From contig JAGZMM010000001.1 of assembly GCA_018364155.1 (NCBI GenBank), forward strand, positions 372,001 through 436,000: 64,000 nucleotides of DNA, written 5' to 3'. Below, piece after piece: positions 43,328 to 51,331 of this stretch; within the stretch, counting starts at the first letter, position 1; each line of letters opens with the position of its first letter. The position numbers and the translations under genes are program-made. The notes beneath the pieces are model-generated. The model was not told the DNA's origin, made no database searches, and saw nothing but the letters and a program-made list of their open reading frames with translations. This DNA is from Clostridiales bacterium (lineage in GTDB: Bacteria; Bacillota; Clostridia; Oscillospirales; Acutalibacteraceae).

Positions 43328-44521
43328 GTGCGGATTGCAGGAATAATTGCCGAATACAATCCCTTTCACCCAGGTCACGCCTACCATATCCAAAAGACCC
43401 GGGAGCGAGGCGCTACCCACATTGTGTGCGTAATGAGCGGCAACTTTGTCGAGCGGGGGGAACCGGCCATATTTGCCAAAGAGGCGCGGGTGAGAGCGGC
43501 CTTGGCGGGTGGAGCGGATCTTATTATAGAACTGCCTCTTCCCTGGGCCATGGCCCCGGCTCAGACTTTTGCAAGAGGCGGCGTTTTTTTGTTAAACGCC
43601 CTTTCCTGTGTAGACCTTCTGAGCTTTGGCAGCGAATGCGGAGACCTGGCCTTACTCACTGCCTGCGCCAAAGCCCTTTCTTCGAAGGACTTTCCTCTTC
43701 TTCTCAAGGAAAAGCTGGCGGCCGGCCTTCCCTTTGCGAAAGCGCGAGCTATGGCGATGGAGGAGGTCTTCCCTTCCCTGGCAGCCCCTCTGTTTTCTCC
43801 AAACGATACGCTGGCCCTCGAATATTTGGCGGCTTTGTCCACCCTGTCCTCCCCCATCCAGCCAGTCTGCGTGCGTCGGGAAGGGGCGGGGCACGACGAG
43901 GCCGAGACGGCAAAGGGTTTTGCCAGCGCTTCCTTTGTACGAACGCGGATCCGGGAGGGGGACCTAGACGGGGCAGCCGCTTTTCTTCCGCCGGAAAGCT
44001 TCGCGGTGTTCCAGAAGGAGCTGGAGGCGGGACGGGCTCCGGCCGGGCTTTGCAATTTGGAACGGGCGGTACTCGCCTGTCTGCGCACAAAGACCCTTAA
44101 GGAGCTTACACGGCTTCCCGACCTATCGGAAGGGCTCGAGAACCGGCTTTATGACGCGGTGCGCAAAGCCCGAAGCTTAGAGGAGCTCTATGACCTTATC
44201 AAAACCAAGCGGTACTCCCACGCCCGCATCCGCCGCATCTGTCTGGCGGGATTTCTGGGGCTGACTGGGGACTTGACCAGGGAGCCCCCTCCTTATTTGC
44301 GGATTCTGGGCGCCAACGGGCGGGGATACGAAGTGCTAAAGCGGGCGGGAAAATCCGCGCGGCTTCCCATCGTCGGCCGGTACGGGCAGGTTCCCTCCCT
44401 TGACAAGCGGGCGCAAATCGTGTTTAATTTGGAAAGCAGAGCCACCGACCTGTTCGGCCTGGCGACCCCGCAGGTACAGCCCTGCGGCGGCGAGGAAACC
44501 TATCGGCTGATCAAACGATAA
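43328..44521 (+). CDS. tmcAL: tRNA(Met) cytidine acetate ligase (TmcAL/YlbM)
   Basis: 397 residues, GTG start with AACGGAGG 7 bases before it. It begins IAGIIAEYNPFHPGHAYHIQ, the HxGH nucleotidyltransferase motif. Further motifs are VMSGNFVERGEPAIF, GADLIIELPLPWAMAPAQTF, FGSECGD and the C-terminal SARLPIVGRYG. It acetylates the wobble cytidine of elongator tRNA-Met using acetate and ATP. Adjacency to acetate kinase fits its need for acetate. Confidence 0.93.
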   Translation: MRIAGIIAEYNPFHPGHAYHIQKTRERGATHIVCVMSGNFVERGEPAIFAKEARVRAALAGGADLIIELPLPWAMAPAQTFARGGVFLLNALSCVDLLSFGSECGDLALLTACAKALSSKDFPLLLKEKLAAGLPFAKARAMAMEEVFPSLAAPLFSPNDTLALEYLAALSTLSSPIQPVCVRREGAGHDEAETAKGFASASFVRTRIREGDLDGAAAFLPPESFAVFQKELEAGRAPAGLCNLERAVLACLRTKTLKELTRLPDLSEGLENRLYDAVRKARSLEELYDLIKTKRYSHARIRRICLAGFLGLTGDLTREPPPYLRILGANGRGYEVLKRAGKSARLPIVGRYGQVPSLDKRAQIVFNLESRATDLFGLATPQVQPCGGEETYRLIKR

Positions 44522-44541
44522 AGGGCAGGAGGAACGAAAAC

Positions 44542-45474
44542 ATGTCTGTTCAGCTTCGAATGCTTACCTATGAAAACTACGGCAATTGTCTGTCTCTCTC
44601 CAACGGCGTGGTCACCGCTTTCGTCACGGTGGATGTGGGGCCCCGCATCATCTGGTTCGGCTTCAACGGCGGGGAAAACCTGCTGTTTACCGACTTGGAC
44701 CGGGATACCAGCATCGAGGACCCCAGTCTGGAGGAAGCCTACGGGGACGGCAGCGTGTATCATTTTTACGGCGGACACCGGCTGTGGACCAGCCCGGAGG
44801 ACGACATCAAGTCCCACTATCCGGACAATGACCCGGTCAAGTGGGAACAGACCGAAACCGGCGCTGTCTTCACCCCGCCCAGACAGCGGCACAACCATGT
44901 GCAGCACCAAATGGAGCTTTCCTTCGGCATCGGCGCAACTCTGCAAATTCTCCACCGTATTACAAACGTCGGCAAGGAAGCCCAAACTTTTGCCCCCTGG
45001 GCCATTACCCAGATGGCGCCTGGCGGAGTGGCCATCATTCCCCAGGCTGCAGCGGAAACCGGACTTTTGGCCAACCGCGTCATGCCGGTCTGGCCTTACA
45101 CCAACCTGGCCGACAGCCGGGTTTACTTCGGCGACCGGTACATTACCCTTCAGCAGGATCCCTTCAACCACCGCGCCTTCAAAATCGGAACCAACAACGA
45201 GGCCGGCTGGGCAGTGTACCTCAATCAATCCATTGCGTTCATCAAAAAGTTCGCTCCCTGGCAGGCAAACGGGATCTACCCGGATTTCGGAGTGAATTTT
45301 GAAACCTATACGGGCAACTACTTCTTGGAACTGGAATCTTTGGGCGAGTTGTGTGAGGTTCAGCCGGGAGCCACGGTTACCCACGAGGAGCAGTGGGATT
45401 TGAAGCTCATTGGGATGCTCCCCTGTGCGCGCAACGAGTCCTCGGTAGATACGCTGGTTTCTTTCCTGATCTGA
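44542..45474 (+). CDS. Galactose-mutarotase-like beta-sandwich protein, unknown function
   Basis: 310 residues, all-beta in appearance, with VDVGPRIIWFGFNGGENLLF near the start, GGHRLWTSPED about residue 80 and LHRITNVGKEAQTFAPWAIT about 140. This layout is like aldose epimerase/galactose mutarotase folds and DUF4380-type proteins. No signal peptide. The acidic and His residues typical of a mutarotase site cannot be confirmed. It follows tmcAL by 20 bp with RBS GCAGGAGG, so it is probably co-transcribed, with no obvious link in function. Confidence 0.7.
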   Translation: MSVQLRMLTYENYGNCLSLSNGVVTAFVTVDVGPRIIWFGFNGGENLLFTDLDRDTSIEDPSLEEAYGDGSVYHFYGGHRLWTSPEDDIKSHYPDNDPVKWEQTETGAVFTPPRQRHNHVQHQMELSFGIGATLQILHRITNVGKEAQTFAPWAITQMAPGGVAIIPQAAAETGLLANRVMPVWPYTNLADSRVYFGDRYITLQQDPFNHRAFKIGTNNEAGWAVYLNQSIAFIKKFAPWQANGIYPDFGVNFETYTGNYFLELESLGELCEVQPGATVTHEEQWDLKLIGMLPCARNESSVDTLVSFLI

Positions 45475-45621
45475 CAAAGAAAGATGGAACCTCCTGGCCG
45501 CCGGCCTGATAGAAAACCCGGCCGAGCAAAATCGTCTTTTCCATTTGGGAAAAGAAACGGTTTCTCAGTGAGCTGGAAACGAAAACACTGCCTTGGATAA
45601 AAGGCCATTGATGCATGCCAA

Positions 45622-45654
45622 AAGCCCCGAAAGCCAATATGGCTTTCGGGGCTT
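45622..45654 (+). terminator. Hairpin terminator after DUF4380-like gene
   Basis: AAGCCCCGAAAGCC-AATAT-GGCTTTCGGGGCTT is perfect over 14 bp. The tail is only weakly T-rich. Confidence 0.75.
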
Positions 45655-45670
45655 CCTTACATCTGTGCGC

Positions 45671-45708
45671 AAAAATGGGCTTATTTCTTACGAAATAAGC
45701 CCATTTTT
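45671..45708. terminator. Bidirectional terminator, tsf side
   Basis: AAAAATGGGCTTATTTC-TTAC-GAAATAAGCCCATTTTT, 17 bp perfect, ends the leftward rpsB-tsf operon and blocks rightward reading. Confidence 0.9.
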
Positions 45709-45732
45709 CTAGGAAAAGAACGACGTGCGTTC

Positions 45733-46656
45733 TTACTTAATCATGCCGGCAACTTCGCTGGCAAAATCATCCTCGCGCTTCTGGAGGCCTTCGCCCTTTT
45801 CAAAACGGGTGAAGGCAGTGGCGGTGATTTTGCCGCCCAGCTCCTTGGCAACCGAATCAATGTACTGACCCACGGTCATGCTGCCGTCCTTAACGAACGC
45901 CTGGTCCATGAGGCAGTTGTTCTCAAAGAACTTGCCGATGCGGCCTTCCACCATCTTCTCGATGATGTTTTCCGGCTTCTTGCTGTTCTTCGGATCGTTC
46001 TTGATCTGGGTGATGAGGATTTCCTTTTCCTTAGCGACGGTTTCCGCCGGAACGGATTCCCGATTCAGGTAAGGCGCGCCCAGAGCTGCGATCTGCATCG
46101 CCACGTCCTTCGCGCACTCCTGGAACTTGGCATTAGATGCATCCACGCCATCCAGGTCAAAGCTGACCATGACGCCGATACGGCCGCCGCCGTGGACATA
46201 GGTGGAAACCACACCGTCATAACGGGCAAAACGGCGGATCTTGATGTTCTCCCCGATGACGAGGATCTTTTCCCGGAGCAGGTCGGCTACCGTCAGGTCA
46301 GAACCAGCAGGCTTACAGGCGGACAGAGCGTCCACATCTGCGGGATTCTGCTCGAGAACGGTGTTGGCCAGGGTGGCGACAAACGCCTGGAAATCGGCGT
46401 TCTTACCCACAAAGTCAGTCTCGGAGTTGACCTCGATCACGACGCCAGCCTTGTCGTTGGCGGTGGCGTACACGACGCCCTCTGCCGCAATGCGGCCGGA
46501 CTTCTTCGCCGCCGCCGCGAGCCCCTTCTCGCGCAGAAATTCAATTGCTTTCTCCATATCGCCTTCGGCCGTCGTCAGGGCCTTTTTGCAGTCCATCATG
46601 CCGCAGCCGGTCTTCTCACGAAGGGCGGCTACATCCTTTGCAGTAAATGCTGCCAT
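45733..46656 (-). CDS. tsf: Translation elongation factor Ts
   Basis: 307 residues from ATG 46656, with AGGAGG 10 bases upstream. N-terminal UBA-like domain AFTAKDVAALREKTGCGMMD then CKKAL; the EF-Tu contact sequence VNSETDFVGKN; and the C-terminal KFFENNCLMDQAFVKD. It recycles EF-Tu GDP to GTP. It is second in the rpsB-tsf operon, after a structured spacer. Confidence 0.97.
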   Translation of the reverse strand: MAAFTAKDVAALREKTGCGMMDCKKALTTAEGDMEKAIEFLREKGLAAAAKKSGRIAAEGVVYATANDKAGVVIEVNSETDFVGKNADFQAFVATLANTVLEQNPADVDALSACKPAGSDLTVADLLREKILVIGENIKIRRFARYDGVVSTYVHGGGRIGVMVSFDLDGVDASNAKFQECAKDVAMQIAALGAPYLNRESVPAETVAKEKEILITQIKNDPKNSKKPENIIEKMVEGRIGKFFENNCLMDQAFVKDGSMTVGQYIDSVAKELGGKITATAFTRFEKGEGLQKREDDFASEVAGMIK

Positions 46657-46703
46657 TGTTTTCATTCCTCCTATGGATTTTGTTTCTTTTTTCATTATGC
46701 CCG

Positions 46704-46776
46704 AAAAATGCCCGTGCAAAAGGAGTTCCCACAGGATAGGAAGCCTATCCCCCTCCGAAAGCCCGGGCACTTTTTT
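46704..46776 (-). terminator. Structured rpsB-tsf spacer, possible attenuator
   Basis: On the minus strand TGCCCG (46769-46764) pairs with CGGGCA (46714-46709), followed by TTTTT. Inside the loop lies GGATAGG-CTT-CCTATCC. It could lower tsf expression relative to rpsB. Confidence 0.6.
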
Positions 46777-46788
46777 AATACAAATTCA

Positions 46789-47541
46789 TTACGCCTTCGC
46801 TTCGGCGTCTTCCTCGGCTTCCGCCTCGGCCTTCTGCGCGGCGGCTTCCTCGGCCTGCGCACCCTGGCGGCCTTCGATGATGGCGTTGGCCATGGTGGCG
46901 GAAATCAGCTTGACGGCACGGATGGCATCGTCATTGCCGGGAATCACGTAATCAATCTCGTCCGGATCACAGTTGGTGTCCACGATGGCGACCACCGGGA
47001 TCCCGAGCTTTCTGGCTTCGGCAACGGCGATCTTTTCCTTGCGCGGGTCCACCACAAAGAGAGCGCCCGGCAGCTTCTTCATTTCCTTGATGCCGCCCAG
47101 GAACTTCTCGAGCTTTTCAATTTCCAGGTTCAGCTTGATGACTTCCTTCTTGGGAAGGAGATCAAAGGTGCCGTCCTCCTCCATCTTGCGCAACTGGGCA
47201 AGGCGGCGGATCCGGTTTTGGATGGTGCGGAAGTTGGTGAGCATACCACCTAGCCATCTGGCGTTGACATAGTGTGCACCGGCACGCTGGGCTTCCTCAC
47301 GGATGGACTCCTGGGCCTGCTTCTTGGTGCCGACAAAGAGCACCGACTCGCCGTTTTCCGAAAGCTGGCGGATGAACATATACGCCTCTTCCAGCTTGCG
47401 CACGGTCTTCTGCAAGTCGATGATGTAGATGCCGTTGCGCTCGGTAAAGATATACGGCGCCATCTTCGGGTTCCACCGACGGGTCTGATGACCGAAGTGA
47501 ACACCGGCCTCCAGGAGCTGCTTCATAGATACGACTGCCAT
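46789..47541 (-). CDS. rpsB: Ribosomal protein S2
   Basis: 250 residues. MKQLLEAGVHFGHQTRRWNP, YIIDLQKTVRKLEEAY, VLFVGTKKQAQESI and RWLGGMLTNFRTI are standard S2 motifs. The C-terminus is a low-complexity Ala/Glu tail, longer than in Bacillus. RBS AAGGAGG is 8 bases upstream. It is first in the operon with tsf and preceded by a leader of about 110 bases that may allow S2 autoregulation. Confidence 0.98.
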   Translation of the reverse strand: MAVVSMKQLLEAGVHFGHQTRRWNPKMAPYIFTERNGIYIIDLQKTVRKLEEAYMFIRQLSENGESVLFVGTKKQAQESIREEAQRAGAHYVNARWLGGMLTNFRTIQNRIRRLAQLRKMEEDGTFDLLPKKEVIKLNLEIEKLEKFLGGIKEMKKLPGALFVVDPRKEKIAVAEARKLGIPVVAIVDTNCDPDEIDYVIPGNDDAIRAVKLISATMANAIIEGRQGAQAEEAAAQKAEAEAEEDAEAKA

Positions 47542-47683
47542 TTACAAAATCCTCCTTAGTTTTTCCTCCGCATGCCTTGCCATTCCCCGCAACCGCCGAA
47601 GGCGGCACCGGCGCGGAACACGGGCACACGTGTGAAGTGAATTTGCGCTAAAGAATTATACCACAATCCCCCAGCCGATGCAA
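47542..47683 (-). promoter_or_regulatory. rpsB promoter and leader
   Basis: Minus-strand TTGCAT, 17 bases, TATAAT (47683-47655). The leader includes GCCGCC-TTC-GGCGGT and other GC-rich pairs and may be an S2-responsive element; this is inferred from position only. Confidence 0.65.
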
Positions 47684-47704
47684 GGGGAATTTTCAAGGAA
47701 CCCG

Positions 47705-47980
47705 TCATTTTTCCGAGTAGAGGGTGTCAATCATAAGGCCGGCGCCAAGGCGGAAGCCTTCAATAAACCACTGGCAGCAGGAACAGGAGATTTCTTCCCC
47801 GCGCGCCGCACAATACTGCTCGAAATACTCCCTTTGTTCAGGAGAAAAGGAGGCAGTAAGGCGCGCTTGCGCACGCTCGGCCTCCCGCGCCACCTCTTTA
47901 TAGGTAGACATCTGCGGATACGCGTCATCTTTGAACCCTTCATAGTACAGACGCTCTAGCATTTTTTGCATGTTTTTCAC
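47705..47980 (-). CDS. Small DUF6809-like protein
   Basis: 91 residues with MLERLYYEGFKDDAYPQMST near the start, a charged middle helix (EVAREAERAQARLTASFSPE) and CSCCQWFIEGFRLGAGL near the end. Similar small proteins occur next to XRE regulators in Clostridia and their phages; their function is unknown. It is divergent from a small XRE gene with a shared 164-bp control region, so that regulator may control it. Confidence 0.7.
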   Translation of the reverse strand: MKNMQKMLERLYYEGFKDDAYPQMSTYKEVAREAERAQARLTASFSPEQREYFEQYCAARGEEISCSCCQWFIEGFRLGAGLMIDTLYSEK

Positions 47981-47992
47981 CTCAAATTAGTT

Positions 47993-48118
47993 GAACATAA
48001 TGTTCGTATATGATATAATTTTAAGATATATATCCTGCTTATAGTGATATAATCAGTGCAAATCGATATTCATGAATTTTCTGTTCGTTATTCGATATTA
48101 TAATTGAACAGAGAGTTC
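47993..48118. promoter_or_regulatory. Paired operators GAAC-N5-GTTC in divergent region
   Basis: GAACATAATGTTCGTAT (47993-48009) and GAACAGAGAGTTCGTAT (48106-48122) share both arms and the CGTAT tail. The second overlaps the start point after TATAAT (48099-48104); the first lies by the DUF6809-like start. The spacer is five, not four, so they are not standard LexA boxes. They are candidate XRE-binding sites. Confidence 0.65.
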
Positions 48119-48144
48119 GTATCAATGCTTTGGAGGTGAGAAAT

Positions 48145-48366
48145 GTGAATATTTTTGGAGAGCGGCTGAAATTGCTGCGTAAAGAGAAAAAGATAACGCA
48201 AAATACGGTATCGGATTACCTAGGGTTGACCTGCCGGGCATACCAGTATTACGAAGCTGGGGAACGATACCCGGATTTTGAGAATCTGATTGTGCTGGCC
48301 AATTATCTGGGCGTGTCTATCGACTACCTGGTTGGCCGCACCGACAACCCGGAAGTCAACCGGTAG
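48145..48366 (+). CDS. Small XRE-family regulator, copy A
   Basis: 73 residues with a single helix-turn-helix (RLKLLRKEKKITQNTVSDYL, YQYYEAGERYPDFENLIVLA) and ending GVSIDYLVGRTDNPEVNR. GTG at 48145 is chosen because TGGAGG lies 9 bases upstream. The protein is a lone DNA-binding domain of Cro/C1 type. Its last 18 residues are almost identical to those of the next gene, which marks the pair as a tandem duplication. Probable targets are the flanking palindromes. Confidence 0.85.
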   Translation: MNIFGERLKLLRKEKKITQNTVSDYLGLTCRAYQYYEAGERYPDFENLIVLANYLGVSIDYLVGRTDNPEVNR

Positions 48367-48379
48367 GTATCGATTACAG

Positions 48380-48423
48380 GGAAATCTATTTCCTGATATC
48401 GTTATAATAGGAAATACATTTCC
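48380..48423 (+). promoter_or_regulatory. Twin GGAAAT-N2-ATTTCC operators around a -10 box
   Basis: GGAAATCTATTTCC (48380-48393) and GGAAATACATTTCC (48410-48423) are 30 bases apart, centre to centre, and flank TATAAT (48403-48408). The phase (about three helix turns) and place fit a repressor of the second XRE gene, probably itself. Confidence 0.75.
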
Positions 48424-48449
48424 TGTCAATACTATTTGTGAGGTATTTT

Positions 48450-48671
48450 ATGATTATCGGTGCGAATGTCTTAACGAAACTCCGGAAAGAAAAAGGGATT
48501 ACACAAAAACAGATTGCAGAAATTATCGGCATTACCGAGCGCAATTATCGTCATTATGAAGCCGGCGAGCTAGACCCGCTGACCTCTACGACCAAGGCAT
48601 TGGCCGAATACTTCGGCGTGTCCATCGACTACTTGGTTGGCCGCACCGAGAATCCGGAAGTCAACCGCTGA
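48450..48671 (+). CDS. Small XRE-family regulator, copy B
   Basis: 73 residues from ATG 48450 (GTGAGGT upstream): NVLTKLRKEKGITQKQIAEI, ERNYRHYEAGELDPLTS, ending GVSIDYLVGRTENPEVNR. It is a paralogue of the gene 84 bp upstream. The two differ most in the recognition helix, so they should bind different sites, in agreement with two different palindrome types nearby. A strong terminator follows. Confidence 0.85.
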   Translation: MIIGANVLTKLRKEKGITQKQIAEIIGITERNYRHYEAGELDPLTSTTKALAEYFGVSIDYLVGRTENPEVNR

Positions 48672-48699
48672 CTCCTCCCCCCGCTCCCCATCCAAACCA

Positions 48700-48734
48700 A
48701 AAACGCCATACAGCACCATGCTGTACGGCGTTTT
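48700..48734. terminator. Bidirectional terminator
   Basis: AAAACGCCATACAGCA-CCA-TGCTGTACGGCGTTTT with one mismatch. It lies between the XRE pair and the convergent oxidoreductase operon. Confidence 0.85.
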
Positions 48735-48749
48735 CCTAATATCCAAAGC

Positions 48750-49286
48750 TTACAGGCTCATGCCCATGGCGATGGCCTTCAGGTTCGCGTCCTTCAAATG
48801 GGCCTTGCGGGCCGGAACGCATTTCTCAATGGCCTTGTGAAGCGCTTCCTCCGAGGAGAAGCCGACTTCCTTGAACACCTTGCCGAGCAAAATGATGTTC
48901 GCCAGGCCCTTGAGGTCATTCTCCTCCGCCAGAGTGGTAGCAGGGACATAGAAAGCCTCCACGTCCTCCCTGTCCACCTTGCCGGAAATCAGAGAGCTGT
49001 CAATAAACACCTTGCCGCCGGGGACTACCGCTTTGATGAACTTCTCGTAAGAGGGCAGATTCATAGCGATGAGTACGTCGGGATTGAGCACCTGGGGCGA
49101 GCCGATGGGCTCGTCGGACAAACAGACGCTGCAATTGGCAGTGCCGCCGCGCATTTCTGGGCCGTAGGAGGGAAGCCAGGAGACCTCCTGGCCGTCCATC
49201 AAGCCGGCGTACGCGATGACCTTACCGGCAAAGAGGATACCCTGGCCGCCGAAGCCCGCCAGGACCATATTGAAATTCTTACTCAT
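48750..49286 (-). CDS. 2-oxoacid:ferredoxin oxidoreductase, gamma subunit
   Basis: 178 residues with the gamma-domain signature MVLAGFGGQGILFAGKVIA and SYGPEMRGGTANCSVCLS. ATG 49286 has GGAGG upstream and overlaps the end of the beta gene. It completes the four-gene set ferredoxin-alpha-beta-gamma of a Vor-type enzyme that turns branched 2-oxoacids (for example 2-oxoisovalerate) into acyl-CoA, reducing ferredoxin, or the reverse in biosynthesis. Substrate choice between Vor and Kor types is not fixed by eye. Confidence 0.92.
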   Translation of the reverse strand: MSKNFNMVLAGFGGQGILFAGKVIAYAGLMDGQEVSWLPSYGPEMRGGTANCSVCLSDEPIGSPQVLNPDVLIAMNLPSYEKFIKAVVPGGKVFIDSSLISGKVDREDVEAFYVPATTLAEENDLKGLANIILLGKVFKEVGFSSEEALHKAIEKCVPARKAHLKDANLKAIAMGMSL

Positions 49287-50037
49287 TTCCCTTTGCCTCC
49301 TCACTGGTATCCTTATACACGCCCAGCGGATAGTAGGGCAGCATGTTCTCCCGCAGCCAGTCAAGGGCCTCCACCGGGGTCAGGCCCCAGTTGGTCGGGC
49401 AGGAGGAGATCACCTCAATGATGGAATAGCCGCGCTTTTTGATCTGGTTTTCAAAGCCTTTGCGGATGGCCTTCTTGGCCACTTGGATGTTTTTCACGCA
49501 GTCCACCGACACGCGCTGGGCCAGAGCCACGCCGTCGAGGGTGGCAAGCATTTCGCAGACGCGGATGGGGTTGCCGGCCACCTTTACGTCACGGCCGTAG
49601 GGGGTGGTTTGGGTGACCTGGCCGGGCAGGGTGGTGGGGGCCATCTGGCCGCCGGTCATGCCGTAAATGGCATTGTTGACAAAGATGACGGTGATGTTCT
49701 CCCCGCGGGTAGCGGCGTGAACGGTTTCAGCCGTACCGATGGCGGCAAGGTCGCCGTCGCCCTGGTAGGAGAACACGACCCGGTCGGGCAGGGCGCGCTT
49801 TAAGCCGGTGGCAACCGCCGGGGCGCGGCCGTGGGGGGCTTCCACCATGTCACATCCGAAATAGTTATAGGCAAGCACCGAGCAGCCCACGGGAGCCACG
49901 CCGATGGCCTGGCCTTCGATGCCCAGCTCGTCCATGACCTCCGCCACCAGACGGTGAATGATGCCATGGGTGCAGCCCGGGCAGTAATGGGTGGGAACGT
50001 CGAGCAATGCATGAGGTCTATCAAACACGATCGCCAT
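49279..50037 (-). CDS. 2-oxoacid:ferredoxin oxidoreductase, beta (TPP) subunit
   Basis: 252 residues. CPGCTHGIIHRLVAEVMDEL near the start and the TPP/Mg motif GDGDLAAIGTAE followed by VIFVNNAIYGMTGGQMAPTT. It binds thiamine diphosphate and the substrate. Its start overlaps the stop of the alpha gene at 50037, so the two are translationally coupled. Length matches VorA-type beta subunits. Confidence 0.93.
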   Translation of the reverse strand: MAIVFDRPHALLDVPTHYCPGCTHGIIHRLVAEVMDELGIEGQAIGVAPVGCSVLAYNYFGCDMVEAPHGRAPAVATGLKRALPDRVVFSYQGDGDLAAIGTAETVHAATRGENITVIFVNNAIYGMTGGQMAPTTLPGQVTQTTPYGRDVKVAGNPIRVCEMLATLDGVALAQRVSVDCVKNIQVAKKAIRKGFENQIKKRGYSIIEVISSCPTNWGLTPVEALDWLRENMLPYYPLGVYKDTSEEAKGNE

Positions 50038-51101
50038 TATTTCGCACCTCCTGCAAGTTTCTTAATTTCCCCGAGCACCTCGGCGGGGCTGGGGATGATG
50101 CCGCCGGTATGGCCGAAGAAGCTCACCGGCACGGCGCCGTTGACAGCCAGGCGGACATCGTCCACCATCTGGCCCATGCTCATTTCCACGGTGAGGAAAT
50201 GCTTGGCGGTTTTCGCAGCTTGCTGCATCGCGTCCGTGGGGAAGGGCCACAGGGTGATCGGGCGGATAAGGCCCACCTTGATGCCCTCAGCACGGGCGGC
50301 CTTTACCGCACTCTTACAAACACGGGAAGATGCGCCGTAGGCAACTACGATAAACTCCGCGTCGTCGGCCATATAGCTTTCCGACCGCTGCTCTTTCGAC
50401 TTGATGACATCATAGCGCTTGAAGCGCTCCTTGACCAGAGCCTCCAAGTCGCCGGGGGTTAAGTAGAGAGAGTTTACAATGTTATGCGGGCGCTTATTCT
50501 CATGGCCGTTGGCGGCCCAGGTTTTTTCGGGAAGGTCGCGCTTGGGGCGCTCCTTGATTTCCACGGGTTCCATCATCTGGCCCAGAGCACCGTCCGCCAG
50601 GATCATGGCGGGCATACGGTACAGGTCCGCCATGTCGAAAGCGTCCATCACCAGGTCCACCATTTCCTGCACGGTGGACGGAGCGAACACCAGGATATGC
50701 AAATCGCCGTGGCCGGGGGCGCGGGTGGCCTGCCAGTAGTCCGCCTGAGAAGGCTGAATGCCGCCAAGGCCCGGGCCGCCGCGCTGGACGTTGATGATGA
50801 CGCAGGGCAGGTCAGACCCGGCAATGTAGGAAATGCCCTCGGTCTTCAAGCTGATGCCGGGAGAAGAAGAAGAGGTCAGCGCGCGCACGCCCGCCGAAGC
50901 GGCGCCGAGCACCATGTTGATCGCGGCGACTTCCGACTCCGCCTGCAAATAGGTTCCGCCGATTTTCGGCATACGCTTGGCCATGTAGGCCGCGACTTCC
51001 GTCTGAGGGGTGATCGGGTAACCGAAGAAGTGGCGGCAGCCTGCCTGGATGGCGGCCTCGGCCAACGCTTCGTTGCCCTTCATCAATACTCGTTCTGCCA
51101 T
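50037..51101 (-). CDS. vorB: 2-oxoacid:ferredoxin oxidoreductase, alpha subunit (VorB-like)
   Basis: 354 residues from ATG 51101, with AAGGTAG 7 bases upstream. LMKGNEALAEAAIQAGCRHF, FGYPITPQTEVAAYM, and ALTSSSSPGISLKTEGISYI are the pyrimidine-binding domain I; domain II includes FIVVAYGASSRVCKSAVKAA. The family is usually named 3-methyl-2-oxobutanoate dehydrogenase VorB. It lies seven bases after the ferredoxin gene. Confidence 0.93.
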   Translation of the reverse strand: MAERVLMKGNEALAEAAIQAGCRHFFGYPITPQTEVAAYMAKRMPKIGGTYLQAESEVAAINMVLGAASAGVRALTSSSSPGISLKTEGISYIAGSDLPCVIINVQRGGPGLGGIQPSQADYWQATRAPGHGDLHILVFAPSTVQEMVDLVMDAFDMADLYRMPAMILADGALGQMMEPVEIKERPKRDLPEKTWAANGHENKRPHNIVNSLYLTPGDLEALVKERFKRYDVIKSKEQRSESYMADDAEFIVVAYGASSRVCKSAVKAARAEGIKVGLIRPITLWPFPTDAMQQAAKTAKHFLTVEMSMGQMVDDVRLAVNGAVPVSFFGHTGGIIPSPAEVLGEIKKLAGGAK

Positions 51102-51108
51102 TTCTTCA

Positions 51109-51315
51109 CTACCTTTCCACAATGATCGCGCAATCCGGGCACATCTGTGCACACATGGCGCAGCCAATACATTTCTCTTCGTCGAGAAGAACAGCCGGGT
51201 GATAGCCCTTGCTGTTGATCTTTTCCCGGTCAAATCCGATGATTTTTCGCGGGCAGGCGGTCATGCAAAGGCCGCAGCCCTTGCAGGTATCAGCCTTTAC
51301 GGTGATTTTTGCCAT
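51109..51315 (-). CDS. Ferredoxin subunit of the 2-oxoacid oxidoreductase (2x 4Fe-4S)
   Basis: 68 residues from ATG 51315, GGAGG 9 bases upstream. Two clusters: CKGCGLCMTACPRKI and CIGCAMCAQMCPDCA. It is the delta-type subunit that accepts electrons from the TPP-alpha-beta core and passes them to soluble ferredoxin. Confidence 0.93.
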   Translation of the reverse strand: MAKITVKADTCKGCGLCMTACPRKIIGFDREKINSKGYHPAVLLDEEKCIGCAMCAQMCPDCAIIVER

Positions 51316-51331
51316 CCAAAGCACCTCCAGC

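Noticed and set aside
46192..47253. Open frames antisense to tsf and rpsB
   Set aside because: They cross two well-defined genes and have no recognisable domain.
47993..48118. LexA boxes near the small XRE genes
   Set aside because: The arms match GAAC/GTTC but the spacer is five, and both copies share an extra CGTAT tail, which fits an XRE operator better.
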